Positions 39,618 to 49,520 of a stretch of 64,000 bases of DNA are shown here, piece by piece; position 1 is the first letter of the stretch; each line of letters starts with the position of its first letter. The translations under genes and the position numbers were made by a program. Source of the stretch: Candidatus Hikarchaeia archaeon HikBin5 (GTDB lineage: Archaea > Halobacteriota > Halobacteria > Halobacteriales > Hikarchaeaceae); assembly GCA_009889625.1 (NCBI GenBank), contig WTZU01000004.1:1-64000 (forward strand). Reading direction: 5' to 3'. Under the pieces are notes generated by a model. That model had not been told where the DNA came from, did no database searches, and worked only from the letters and a program-made list of their open reading frames with translations.

Positions 39618-40781
39618 TCACTGAGATTTAATTTCTTTAGATAGTTCTTCTGCTATCTCCAAACCTATCTCTCGCTTTGAACCCTCTCGTTCTAGAATGC
39701 TATCCCTGCGAACAATTTCAACTCTTGTTTTTTCCAATCCTATCACGTTTGCATTATTTGCAACAACAAATGAGAGTCTAGCACGATTTAATAGCTCTCT
39801 AGATCTCTCAATAACTAGATTTCGATCTTCTTCCACTTCTGCCTTAAAACCAATGATTACCAAATCTGGAAATTTCTTTCGGATAATGTCCAATAATTTT
39901 GGTTTTCGATGCAATTTCAATTGAATTTCTTCCGCCCCCGATTTCAATTTTTCTTTCGATGGCTCCGTACCATAGTCTGCGATTGCGGCTGCAGAAATCA
40001 ACCCATCTGCTTCTTTTGAGAGATTTATTACATTTTCAATCATTTCTTCCACATTTTCCACCTGATATGTGTTGATATATGGTATGTCACCCCCGTTGTG
40101 CACAAGACTCACTTTTGCACCCTTTATATAACAACCTATGGCAACCCCTTCTCCCGTTTTTCCAGACGAACAATTTGTGATCATGCGCACCGGATCAATT
40201 TTTTCATGAGTAGCCCCTGAAGTAACTATTATATGTTTTCCTTGGAGTGGTTTCAAATCAATAGCCCTCTCAACTTCTACAACTATAGTATCTATATCTG
40301 CTATCTTTGCCTTTCCTTCTTCCATAACTGGTTCTGCAAAATTAACCCCCCATAATTTAAGTTTTTCTTGCGCCTCTATGATTCCTGGATGTTTGGCCAT
40401 AGGTTCATGCATTGCAGGGGCAACCACTATTGGGATTTTTGATCCTATCGCGGTAGTTACACAGGTAGTCACACAAGTATCATCAATCGAAGCTGCCATT
40501 TTCCCAATAGTGTTTGCGGTAGCTGGGGCAATAACCAGTACATCTGCCCAACCGTTTTCACCACACAATTCTATATGTTCTACTCTGCCCGTTATTCCTT
40601 TTATTATTTCATTTTCAGTTGCATATTCCACCGCCCAAGGATGAATAATATTTGTCGCATTAGGTGTAATTATTCCTTTGACATTGGCCCCCTTCCTTCT
40701 GAATTCATGAACAAGTTCTACCACTTTGACTGCAGCAATACTACCTGTAATTCCCAGCGCTATATTCACTCCTTTGAGCAT
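39618..40781 (-). CDS. coaBC: Bifunctional phosphopantothenoylcysteine decarboxylase/phosphopantothenate-cysteine ligase
   Basis: 387 aa; GITGSIAAVKVVELV, APAMHEPMAKHP, HIIVTSGATHEKIDPVRMITNCSSGKTGEGVA. Confidence 0.92.
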   Translation of the reverse strand: MLKGVNIALGITGSIAAVKVVELVHEFRRKGANVKGIITPNATNIIHPWAVEYATENEIIKGITGRVEHIELCGENGWADVLVIAPATANTIGKMAASIDDTCVTTCVTTAIGSKIPIVVAPAMHEPMAKHPGIIEAQEKLKLWGVNFAEPVMEEGKAKIADIDTIVVEVERAIDLKPLQGKHIIVTSGATHEKIDPVRMITNCSSGKTGEGVAIGCYIKGAKVSLVHNGGDIPYINTYQVENVEEMIENVINLSKEADGLISAAAIADYGTEPSKEKLKSGAEEIQLKLHRKPKLLDIIRKKFPDLVIIGFKAEVEEDRNLVIERSRELLNRARLSFVVANNANVIGLEKTRVEIVRRDSILEREGSKREIGLEIAEELSKEIKSQ

Positions 40782-41003
40782 CTATTAGATACCTCTGAAT
40801 TCCTATTTTATAACAGTGGCGATGTGAGAGGGGCGTTTTAGTGAATATCTTTCTTCTCGTGGTGTGTTTCTTTCTACTGTTTAAGTTCTAAAATCGATAA
40901 ACTAAGGCTCACTTTTTCTAATTATATTTAATTTCTTCCATATCCCCCTCAGACGAAACACACTTATACTTCCCTTGGCAATCGGGCGGATAGGTACACG
41001 CAA

Positions 41004-42329
41004 GTGCGCATTCTTATAATTGGCGCAGGACAGGTTGGATACAGCATCGCAGAAAGCCTGTCTGAAGCCCATCAAATTGTTGTCATGGATATCAATCCAG
41101 ATCGCGTTTCTGAATTGACATATTCTCTTGATGTTTTGGCTATATGTGGAGATGGCAATGATCTCAACAATCTAGAAGAAGTGGGTCTTGTCGACATGAT
41201 TATCGCTTGTACGAACGACGACGAAAAAAATCTCATCGCATGCGAATCTTCCAAATTAATCGGCGAAACATTCACCGTAGCTAGAGTGAAAAATTCTACT
41301 TTATTTGAATCATGGTCCCGATCAATTGGTGCATTTGGAGTGGATTTCATGGCCTGTTCTGATAGATTAACTGCAGAAACCATTGTCAATATAGCTGGCA
41401 TTCCTGCAGCCCTTGATGCCGACTCATTTGCAGGAGGAAAGGTGCAAATGGCTGAGTTTGAGGTAACTGAAGATAGTGCATTAGTCAATCAAACAGTTAG
41501 TGAGGCAGATCAATTCGCCTCATTAACATTTGCCGCGATAATAATGGAAGATCAGATTGTCATACCAAGTGGATCTACTAAGATCCCTATTGGTTCTCGA
41601 TTAGTGGTTATTGGGACTCCCGAAAGTGTCCAAAAGTTCTCTTCTGTCATTAAACCAACTACTAATAAAACTGAGAATATCGCAATTTTAGGAGGGAGTA
41701 ATATTTCTGCAGAAATAGCATCTATCTTTTCAACCCGTGGCATGAAACCGACTCTAATGACTGCCGATCGAGATTTATCGATCAAACTAGCAGAAAAATT
41801 ACCAAATACAGTGGTCATGTGCCATGACGTAACTGACATTGAATTTCTCAAATCTGAAAATATAATTCAAGCCGATCTTGTAGTCATACATTTGGATTCT
41901 GATGAAGAAACACTCTTAGTCTCTCTATTGGTCAAACAATTAGGCGCATCTAGAGTGGCATCCATCATAAACTCTGGAGACTACGTTTCTCTATTCGAAA
42001 ATGTAGGGATAGATGTAGCTGTAAATCCCCGGGAAGTAACTGCAGAAGCACTCATCCACTTCACACACAATGTAAATACAAAACGTGTGGCAATTCTAGA
42101 TTCTAATAGGGTAGAAATTCTTGAAATTGAAATTGATTCAAATAGCAAATTATCTGGAAGAAATGTTAAAGCAATAACTGCTGATATGCCTGCCTCTGTA
42201 GTTATAGGGGCAATCGTACGAGACGGCCAAGTACTTGCCCCTCGGGGTGATACAATGATACAATACCAAGACAACATAGTCATCCTTGTCGATGTATCTG
42301 TATTGGACAATATTTTGAAACAACTATGA
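41004..42329 (+). CDS. trkA: Trk K+ uptake system NAD-binding protein TrkA (GTG start)
   Basis: 441 aa; two RCK_N Rossmann domains (IIGAGQVGYSIAESL; ILGGSNISAEIAS) with RCK_C domains. Confidence 0.92.
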   Translation: MRILIIGAGQVGYSIAESLSEAHQIVVMDINPDRVSELTYSLDVLAICGDGNDLNNLEEVGLVDMIIACTNDDEKNLIACESSKLIGETFTVARVKNSTLFESWSRSIGAFGVDFMACSDRLTAETIVNIAGIPAALDADSFAGGKVQMAEFEVTEDSALVNQTVSEADQFASLTFAAIIMEDQIVIPSGSTKIPIGSRLVVIGTPESVQKFSSVIKPTTNKTENIAILGGSNISAEIASIFSTRGMKPTLMTADRDLSIKLAEKLPNTVVMCHDVTDIEFLKSENIIQADLVVIHLDSDEETLLVSLLVKQLGASRVASIINSGDYVSLFENVGIDVAVNPREVTAEALIHFTHNVNTKRVAILDSNRVEILEIEIDSNSKLSGRNVKAITADMPASVVIGAIVRDGQVLAPRGDTMIQYQDNIVILVDVSVLDNILKQL

Positions 42330-43852
42330 TCCTTAGAGCCAATTGGAAAGCTGCACTTAGTCTCACTGGAACCATCACAAAATGGCTGGCAATCGCACTT
42401 TCTTTACCTTTGATAGTGGCAATTTACTACGGAGATTCTATCTTCCCCTTTGTAATAGCAATGGGTGTGTCTTTATTCGTTGGATCTATTCTTGAAAGAT
42501 TGGATGGGGATCCCCAAATGAGCTTGAGAGACGGTTTTTTAATGCTAGTTGCAGCTTGGATCATAGTCGCTTGTATTGGTGCAATACCTTATCTAATTGC
42601 AACAGCTGGAACATCTTCTACATTATCTAGTCCAATAAATGCGTTATTCGAAAGTGTAAGTGGATTTACAACCACCGGGGCCACCGTCATAGGCGATTTG
42701 TCATCCGATCATTATTCTCCATCTATACTACTCTGGCGCCAGTTCACCCAATGGCTAGGGGGAATGGGTATCATTGTCCTTGCTCTAGCAATCGTACCAG
42801 AACTATCCTCCGGAGGGGCCCGATTATTAGATGCAGAGGCACCTGGGCCTAGTATCAAAAAACTCACTCCAAAAATAGCCGAAACAGCACGATTCCTTTG
42901 GTTAGTGTATCTCGGAATAACCTTTCTCGAAGTATTCATTTTATATGGACTTCATTTAATTGGATTTGCTCCAAATATGGACTTCTACAATGCTCTTTGC
43001 CATGGTTTTACAACACTAGCTTCTGGAGGATTTTCACCAGCAGTTAGGAGCATTGAGACATTCTCAACGGCAGTCCAATGGGTAATCATTCCTTTTATGG
43101 TTGCATCAGGGACTAACTTCGCTCTATTCTACCATTACTTAAAAGGTGATAAAAAAATCTTCTTAAAAGATTCAGAATTTAAATATTATCTCTTATTTAT
43201 GGGGATTTTATCACTCTTATTCACTATCCTCTTTTTAAATAACAATTGGTCAAATTCAACCTTCGAACAAACGCCTCTATTGACTACCCTTAGGCACGCC
43301 ATCTTCCAAACTGTTTCTGTAGTGACTACCACTGGTTACGTTAGCTTTGATTTCACAACATTAAGCATGCCTGCCCAATACTTACTGTTATTTTCCATGT
43401 TTATTGGAGGTAGTATCGGATCAACTAGTTGTTCAATCAAAATCCTTCGTTGGATAGTAATTCTGAAATCCCTTCGAAAAAGTCTATTCTCTCTTATCCA
43501 CCCCGATGCAATCCTGCCACTCCGATTCAACAACAATGTTTACGACGAATCTGAAATCAAAAAAATCCACACATTCACTCTATTGTTCATATTAATCTTC
43601 GCATTATCTACTATCTTCATAGTTCTTGATGCTTCACGTGTGGGCCTCAACCTCTCTTTGCTCGAAGCTATGGGTGCAGTCGCAGCAACTCTTGGCAACT
43701 TTGGTCCATCTTTTGGTGCATCTGGTCCTATGGGCAATTATCTTCTGTTCCCCTGGACTTCAAAACTATATATGTCCCTATTAATGATAGCAGGACGACT
43801 AGAAATATTCCCTCTCGTAGTTTTACTAACCCGAGCATTTTGGAGATCTTGA
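42326..43852 (+). CDS. trkH: TrkH family K+ transporter
   Basis: 508 aa; ESVSGFTTTGATVI, GFTTLASGGFSPAV, FQTVSVVTTTGYVSFD, ATLGNFGPSFG pore loops. Confidence 0.94.
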   Translation: MILRANWKAALSLTGTITKWLAIALSLPLIVAIYYGDSIFPFVIAMGVSLFVGSILERLDGDPQMSLRDGFLMLVAAWIIVACIGAIPYLIATAGTSSTLSSPINALFESVSGFTTTGATVIGDLSSDHYSPSILLWRQFTQWLGGMGIIVLALAIVPELSSGGARLLDAEAPGPSIKKLTPKIAETARFLWLVYLGITFLEVFILYGLHLIGFAPNMDFYNALCHGFTTLASGGFSPAVRSIETFSTAVQWVIIPFMVASGTNFALFYHYLKGDKKIFLKDSEFKYYLLFMGILSLLFTILFLNNNWSNSTFEQTPLLTTLRHAIFQTVSVVTTTGYVSFDFTTLSMPAQYLLLFSMFIGGSIGSTSCSIKILRWIVILKSLRKSLFSLIHPDAILPLRFNNNVYDESEIKKIHTFTLLFILIFALSTIFIVLDASRVGLNLSLLEAMGAVAATLGNFGPSFGASGPMGNYLLFPWTSKLYMSLLMIAGRLEIFPLVVLLTRAFWRS

Positions 43853-43873
43853 GTTTTCTCCCTAAATGTCACT

Positions 43874-44296
43874 CTATATAGGGACTGATTTCAAAGATAG
43901 TTCTATCAGTCTAAGGGCATTCGGCCCATCTCTCCATTCCACAACCACCTCTATCCTTCTTTTTACCATTCTAATTTCTTCAATCAAAACCTCATTAATG
44001 TGGCAGATTAAAATTAAATGGCTCAGCACCTTTGCATTTATATCTCCCTCAACCAATATCTTTGATTGTTTTCCACTTTCATCAGAACTAATGGTTATGT
44101 TGGCTTCAACATTTATTACTTTCAATGGGGGTAGTTCATTTCTCAACCTTTGTAATGATACTGAAATGGCAGTATCTTCTCCTTCTAATCCCAACGAACG
44201 AGCGGTTGCAGAATAATTAATAATTCCTGCCCTGAGTGCCTCACATAAGTAAGGAATATTTTTTACTTCTCTTCGGGTATCGGATGCAAGTGACAT
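43874..44296 (-). CDS. Conserved haloarchaeal-type protein (DUF7523-like)
   Basis: 140 aa; MSLASDTRREVKNIPYLCEALRAGIINYSATARSLGLEGE. Confidence 0.6.
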   Translation of the reverse strand: MSLASDTRREVKNIPYLCEALRAGIINYSATARSLGLEGEDTAISVSLQRLRNELPPLKVINVEANITISSDESGKQSKILVEGDINAKVLSHLILICHINEVLIEEIRMVKRRIEVVVEWRDGPNALRLIELSLKSVPI

Positions 44297-44339
44297 ACTA
44301 CTTTACATGATGTGTCATAAAAACAAAACTATGTTGTGT

Positions 44340-44915
44340 TCACCGTTTGATCATTTGGTATGCAATATATACTCCTAATGCAATCACTATTGTTCCTATT
44401 ATAATTACCCAATTTTGTATAATTGCAAGGGAAGCCGCAGCCATCGTAACTGCAACCATCATTAATGCAATTAATGGAATTTTGCCTGTTGGAACTACTG
44501 GGTCCGAATCCACTATCTTTGGTTTTGGAATGGATAATCTTTCATCAATTTTAATTTGACCCCTAGTGTCTCTCGCATCTCTAACTACGACGTTAGAGTA
44601 TGCAGTTTCAGAACCATGGCCTGTTACTATTTTGATCACTCCTTCTGTTTCTGGGGCACCCTCGCCAACTTTGACATCTAGTCTCACATTTTCCCGATCT
44701 TTTAGAAACCGGTTCGAAACACCCATGTGTGCAAAATCTGCAAGTTCATCACTAAGATGTAAATAAACATGACATGGGCCACCGTGGTTGTATAATATAA
44801 TTCCAAATGATCCACTTACTTCTATCGGCGTTTCTTCAAATTCTATCGAATTGGGAAACATTCTATTGATGTGGACTTCTAGATCTGCAGTCACAGCCTG
44901 TATATGTCTGAGCAA
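44340..44915 (-). CDS. Conserved haloarchaeal-type protein with two C-terminal TM helices (DUF7524-like)
   Basis: 191 aa; soluble N-terminal domain, C-terminal hydrophobic hairpin. Confidence 0.6.
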   Translation of the reverse strand: MLRHIQAVTADLEVHINRMFPNSIEFEETPIEVSGSFGIILYNHGGPCHVYLHLSDELADFAHMGVSNRFLKDRENVRLDVKVGEGAPETEGVIKIVTGHGSETAYSNVVVRDARDTRGQIKIDERLSIPKPKIVDSDPVVPTGKIPLIALMMVAVTMAAASLAIIQNWVIIIGTIVIALGVYIAYQMIKR

Positions 44916-44951
44916 GGTAAAAAGATATCTGGCTAATCAGATTGGAATTCC

Positions 44952-45131
44952 CTAACGTAAATTTGGAGGTAGCATATTGGGTATCTCATCTTCAATTTGA
45001 TATTCTTCTCCGCACTTTGTACATGTAAGGGTGCCTGTAATGACCACATCTTCCTCCTCCTTTGTTATTTTCAATTCCAATTCTTCTTTACAAATGGGAC
45101 AACAAAGAATATCCACAAGATCTTTCCTCAT
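44952..45131 (-). CDS. Trm112-like small zinc protein (methyltransferase partner)
   Basis: 59 aa MRKDLVDILCCPICKEELELKITKEEEDVVITGTLTCTKCGEEYQIEDEIPNMLPPNLR; CPxC...CxxC and the IPNMLPP Trm112 ending; below the ORF-track cutoff. Confidence 0.9.
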   Translation of the reverse strand: MRKDLVDILCCPICKEELELKITKEEEDVVITGTLTCTKCGEEYQIEDEIPNMLPPNLR

Positions 45132-45174
45132 AATTTCTAAGAAAACATATGATATTAAAAATGTGACGGGATCT

Positions 45175-46491
45175 TTACCAATTAAATGGCCTTCTCCTCA
45201 ATACAGTTTCTGATCGACTAGGTCCCACTCCGACTGCTATTATGTCCGCATCAACTTCCTTAGCTACATAATCCATGTAATCTTGGGCTGTTTTAGGCAA
45301 TGCTTCATATCCATTTTCTGCTATATCTCTCCAATCACATTCTGGCCAACCAGGGAAAGTTATATATTCCGCTTGGCATTCTCCCCATAGTTCTGTAGTG
45401 GGTGGTAAAGTCCGTATACTCTCTCCTCTAAATTCATATGATTCGGCCACTTTTATGTCTCCCATTCCTGCAAGAACATCTATATGGTTTATCACTATGC
45501 CTGTGAATCCATTCACTCTCGCAGCATGGCGCAGCATGGGCATGTCTAACCACCCTACCCTTCGAGGACGGCCGGTAACGGTTCCATATTCGCCCCCCCG
45601 TTCCCGTAGATCATCTGCAAACTCCCCCTCCAATTCTGTAGGTAAAGGCCCCGTTCCTACACGTGATAAATATGCTTTTACTATCCCTATTATCTCTCCA
45701 TTTCCTATTATCCTAGGTGATACGCCACTCCCTGTAGCTGCATACCCCGAGGAAGAATTAGACGAAGTAACGTGGGGATAGATACCATGATCTATATCTA
45801 GAGATGTCCCCTGTGCACCCTCGAATATGACTTTTGCTCCCGATTTTATCTCTTTGGTTATGAACTCCCCTGCAACAATGGCCATATCCTCATTTTTAAT
45901 TCTCTTTCCATATGCACAATATTCTCTATATATTGCTTCCACATCAAATGCCTCATCTACAACCGAACCAAATACATCAGAAGCTATTTTTGACCGCTTC
46001 TGAACTAAATATTCTAATTTCTCTAAAAAAAGTTCTTCATCGAGGAGATCTCCGACCCTAATTCCCCTTCGACCCGCTTTATCTTCATATGTGGGGCCAA
46101 TACCCCTGCCAGTCGTACCTGCATCCAGTTTCATTTCCTTTTTAGCAACTTCTTCTAGATTATCCACTATTTTGTGAAATGGAAATATTATATGTGCCCT
46201 TTGGGAAACATAGACTTTTGGATCAATCCCCCTCTTGCGCAAACCATCAATTTCATCAAATAATGTTTTTGGATTTACAACACACCCATTTCCCAAAATT
46301 CCTATCTTCCCGCTAATCGCACCACTTGGAACTAGTGATAATTGATATTTTTCATCACCTATAACCACCGTGTGCCCTGCGTTATCTCCGCCTTGATATC
46401 TGACAACTATGTCTGCTTCGTCACAAAATATATCTACTATTCGGCCCTTTCCTTCGTCCCCTAGTTGAGAACCAACAATTGTTATGCTCAT
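45175..46491 (-). CDS. purA: Adenylosuccinate synthetase
   Basis: 438 aa; GSQLGDEGKGRIVD, GGDNAGHTVV, TTGRGIGPTYEDKAGRRGIRV, EGAQGTSLDIDHGIYPHVTSSN. Confidence 0.96.
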   Translation of the reverse strand: MSITIVGSQLGDEGKGRIVDIFCDEADIVVRYQGGDNAGHTVVIGDEKYQLSLVPSGAISGKIGILGNGCVVNPKTLFDEIDGLRKRGIDPKVYVSQRAHIIFPFHKIVDNLEEVAKKEMKLDAGTTGRGIGPTYEDKAGRRGIRVGDLLDEELFLEKLEYLVQKRSKIASDVFGSVVDEAFDVEAIYREYCAYGKRIKNEDMAIVAGEFITKEIKSGAKVIFEGAQGTSLDIDHGIYPHVTSSNSSSGYAATGSGVSPRIIGNGEIIGIVKAYLSRVGTGPLPTELEGEFADDLRERGGEYGTVTGRPRRVGWLDMPMLRHAARVNGFTGIVINHIDVLAGMGDIKVAESYEFRGESIRTLPPTTELWGECQAEYITFPGWPECDWRDIAENGYEALPKTAQDYMDYVAKEVDADIIAVGVGPSRSETVLRRRPFNW

Positions 46492-46681
46492 CCCTTATAT
46501 GTCTCAATCTGCACACTCTGCGTATACATATTTCGATCCCTCTCTCCACTGACGATTAATTTTTTCCATTTGGATAACAAATTCTCAATTACTACTATTT
46601 CCACCTCCCATTTCCAAAAACTAAATCCATTTTCGCCAAAATCGCAAAAAGACTTTTATCAGCTATCCTCCTACTCAGCCT

Positions 46682-46975
46682 ATGATCGATCGTCTTGAGA
46701 AAGAAGTCGAGATGTTACACCGACATCTTGAAATTCTCCAGCTAGTCATTTCTAGTGAACCAATTGGGATAGTTAAAATGTCCAACGAAACTGGACTCCA
46801 ACACCACAAAATAAGATACTCTCTTCGAGTCCTAGAGGAGGGTGGTCTAATCGCCCCATCTAGTCAAGGTGCCATCTGCACAGACCAAACTTCCGCATTT
46901 GTTGAAGGCCTGGGCGGCAAGCTAGATGCCATTCGATCTAGTCTAAATTCACTTGGTATCTCTCCCTCTGATTAA
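46682..46975 (+). CDS. Small winged-helix putative transcriptional regulator
   Basis: 97 aa; IVKMSNETGLQHHKIRYSLRVLEEGGLIAPSSQGAICTD. Confidence 0.65.
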   Translation: MIDRLEKEVEMLHRHLEILQLVISSEPIGIVKMSNETGLQHHKIRYSLRVLEEGGLIAPSSQGAICTDQTSAFVEGLGGKLDAIRSSLNSLGISPSD

Positions 46976-46985
46976 ACCTGATTTT

Positions 46986-48662
46986 CTACAATTCTGGGAA
47001 CAATAAATGTACTTCTTCCCCTTCTCTACATTCAACTAAACCTAAGTAAAAACTTTTCTTCCTTGAAACCTTGATTCTGGGGTCTCCTTTCCAAGAACGC
47101 TTTTTACCTTTCATCTTTTGAACAGCCACTTCCCGGGCTTCTTTAGAATGGTAGCTTGAACTAACCAAAAACGCTGCCACCAATGTATCTTTACCTTCTG
47201 CAAGCCTAGACGCAGATTCCACTAATTCTGTTACCATCTCCCCACCAGTCGGATCAAGATCATCATTCACATTAGCAACAATAAGTGGATCTCCTTCCTC
47301 ATTAAGTACAATAATATCAAATCTATGTCTTCTAGATTCGCCCTCTTTTGATATGGTTTCTACCGACTCTCTCAATTGAATCCTGTCCATATCTGGAATT
47401 GCCCTATACAATGATTTGAACAACTTGATATTTTTAGTCCCTTTAATCTCATAAGGCAATTTTAAATATGCCCATTTCGAAAATCTGTATTCTGGTGTTT
47501 TAAGTATATATTCTTTGACACTTTCAGTACCACCTTTACACTTCACCAATGTTGTGTCTGTATCAAATCTACTATGAATTTCATATCTCAAATTCCTTTC
47601 AACCGCCACCGATCCAACTGCCTTTCTACCTCGCAGTGACATCGAGAGAGTTGGGCCATCATCATTCTTATATCTGATAAATATATTTGACCTCTCCTTC
47701 GCAAATTCTGGATCTACTATATTTTGAATAATTTCATTTTCATCAGACTGGGATTCTTTGCCCACTTGGACTTGTGTTTTTTCTTCCCTCTTGGGAATAA
47801 CTCGCTCTTCCACAATTTCATTTATTTTCTCTACAATTGGTTTTTGCACTTCCGGATCTTCCAACTCTGTCTCATTTTTGAGTATCTCAATCGCCAAACT
47901 ATCTTTGGTAGGGTCAATTGAAGGCACTATTCTTGATGTTCTCCATTCCATCTCCTGGTTAAATTTAATTTCATTTCCAACTACTTCTCCCTCGACTTCT
48001 TCAGTAATATTTTCCAACACTACCTCTTCCTCCATTGCGCCCCTATCTTCTGCCAATTGTTCTTCTTCACTTTGGACTTCAACATTTTCTGCACTATCTG
48101 GAAAAGAGACATCAGTATTTTTTATCCCTGGGATTTGAATGGAATCTATACTTGCCGGGTTCACTTGGTATATCCCAATCTCACTTTCCATCTCTTTTCT
48201 AGCTTCTTCATCTACAAGCAATCGATTTGTATTTCCAATAAATGCCACTTCCATCACTCTGCCTTTGTGATAAACGAGATAATAATCTCCACTTAAAACA
48301 TTCTCTGAAAGCTCTACATATCCTGTGAATTTCGCTTCTTTCAATGTAGTGTCCATCTCTCCAATTGGTTTATTCTCCGTATAATATTGCATTCCTTCTT
48401 CTTTAGTTTTGGATTGCATAGAAAAAAGTAAAGGAAGAGCTGGGTGGGGGGATACATAAACAGTTCCTTCACCTCTCTCAAAATCATCTATTCCCCTTCC
48501 TTCCATTCCTATGATGTTCCCCTTAACCATGAACAACCATGACTCTCCCATTTCTATAGAGCCCGAGAACCCATTTTCATTCATTTCCTGCAACTCAGAA
48601 TAACCCCGTGTGAAAGAATTCTTTTCCCAAGATTCCATTTTTGAGATTATGCTGTGGTCCAT
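46986..48662 (-). CDS. Conserved haloarchaeal-type protein (DUF7527-like): N-terminal beta-rich domain, acidic linker, C-terminal nuclease-fold-like domain
   Basis: 558 aa; C-terminal RHRFDIIVLNEEGDPLIVANVND resembles a PD-(D/E)XK core with altered catalytic residues. Confidence 0.55.
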   Translation of the reverse strand: MDHSIISKMESWEKNSFTRGYSELQEMNENGFSGSIEMGESWLFMVKGNIIGMEGRGIDDFERGEGTVYVSPHPALPLLFSMQSKTKEEGMQYYTENKPIGEMDTTLKEAKFTGYVELSENVLSGDYYLVYHKGRVMEVAFIGNTNRLLVDEEARKEMESEIGIYQVNPASIDSIQIPGIKNTDVSFPDSAENVEVQSEEEQLAEDRGAMEEEVVLENITEEVEGEVVGNEIKFNQEMEWRTSRIVPSIDPTKDSLAIEILKNETELEDPEVQKPIVEKINEIVEERVIPKREEKTQVQVGKESQSDENEIIQNIVDPEFAKERSNIFIRYKNDDGPTLSMSLRGRKAVGSVAVERNLRYEIHSRFDTDTTLVKCKGGTESVKEYILKTPEYRFSKWAYLKLPYEIKGTKNIKLFKSLYRAIPDMDRIQLRESVETISKEGESRRHRFDIIVLNEEGDPLIVANVNDDLDPTGGEMVTELVESASRLAEGKDTLVAAFLVSSSYHSKEAREVAVQKMKGKKRSWKGDPRIKVSRKKSFYLGLVECREGEEVHLLFPEL

Positions 48663-48689
48663 ACCTTATATTAAGGTCGTACGTTGTAA

Positions 48690-48998
48690 TTAGTTTCGGT
48701 TCCTGCCGAGAATCTTTTTTAAAATCATAAAAGATGAAACTGCAAATGGAAACCTAATAATTTCTAGACATTCATTCACTGCTATCGCTATTGCCGCATT
48801 CCCTATAGTTGGGTCAATTGATTCGAGGGGGATGATCGAATCAAGTCGAATCCATTCAAGAAATAAAATTGCATCTGCGCCTCCTATCATTCCATATTCC
48901 AACAACAAAAATATGATAATGCCCGAAACTGCCCATAAAGCAGTCCAATACACGAAGAAAAATATTCCATATTCTTTGATAATTTTTTTCCAACCCAT
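48690..48998 (-). CDS. Small membrane protein, possible DUF1279/FAM210-like
   Basis: 102 aa; KEYGIFFFVYWTALWAVSGIIIFLLLEYG ... AIAVNECLEIIRFPFAVSSFMILKKILGR. Confidence 0.5.
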   Translation of the reverse strand: MGWKKIIKEYGIFFFVYWTALWAVSGIIIFLLLEYGMIGGADAILFLEWIRLDSIIPLESIDPTIGNAAIAIAVNECLEIIRFPFAVSSFMILKKILGRNRN

Positions 48999-49061
48999 GA
49001 AAAATCACTTAATAGCTATTGAATCATTCTTGACGATTAATCGTTTTCTTTTTAATAATAG

Positions 49062-49337
49062 TTATAGTCTCTTCTCCGCATCGGTTGCCAATTCTCCCAT
49101 CCTTTTAGAAAGCCTACCTGCATTTGAAAATTCATAATCACTCATGGCATCTGCTAATGATTGACCTAAGACAAACACTGCATGCTTATGTTCACTTTTA
49201 GATTTATGAACATGAGATGGATTCACATCAAGCACTTCGTACGGAGAAAAAACCTCTACATCTATCTCATCTTGTTGTATAAAATAATCCATTATTGTTG
49301 CCAAGTGTCCATGCAATTGAATTAATTCGTCTTTATG
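49062..49337 (-). CDS. UPF0058 family protein
   Basis: MHKDELIQLHGHLATIMDYFIQQ ... HVHKSKSEHKHAVFVLGQSLADAM. Confidence 0.82.
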   Translation of the reverse strand, partial: HKDELIQLHGHLATIMDYFIQQDEIDVEVFSPYEVLDVNPSHVHKSKSEHKHAVFVLGQSLADAMSDYEFSNAGRLSKRMGELATDAEKRL

Positions 49338-49520
49338 CATAATTCCACTTTGTACCTGCAATCTCTTAAATACCGCTTGAGATAAGTTAAACTATGACTC
49401 AATTTCTCAATTTGGACCATTTCTCTCGATTTTGGCTCCTTTTACGGGCTAACTACCAATTATCCCCATTCGTTTACTTTGACAAGGTCCAAATACGTAC
49501 CTGAGATATCCTCACTATAG

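Noticed and set aside
40782-41003. 220-nt intergenic region between coaBC and trkA as a candidate riboswitch
   Set aside because: Divergent promoters explain the spacing and I could not find strong paired stems by eye.
41072-41488. 138-aa minus-strand ORF inside trkA
   Set aside because: Antisense shadow of a clear TrkA gene; no recognisable motifs.
49393-49503. 36-codon ORF (MTQFLNLDHFSRFWLLLRANYQLSPFVYFDKVQIRT) upstream of menF
   Set aside because: Too short, no recognisable family, no clear ribosome-binding site; could be chance.
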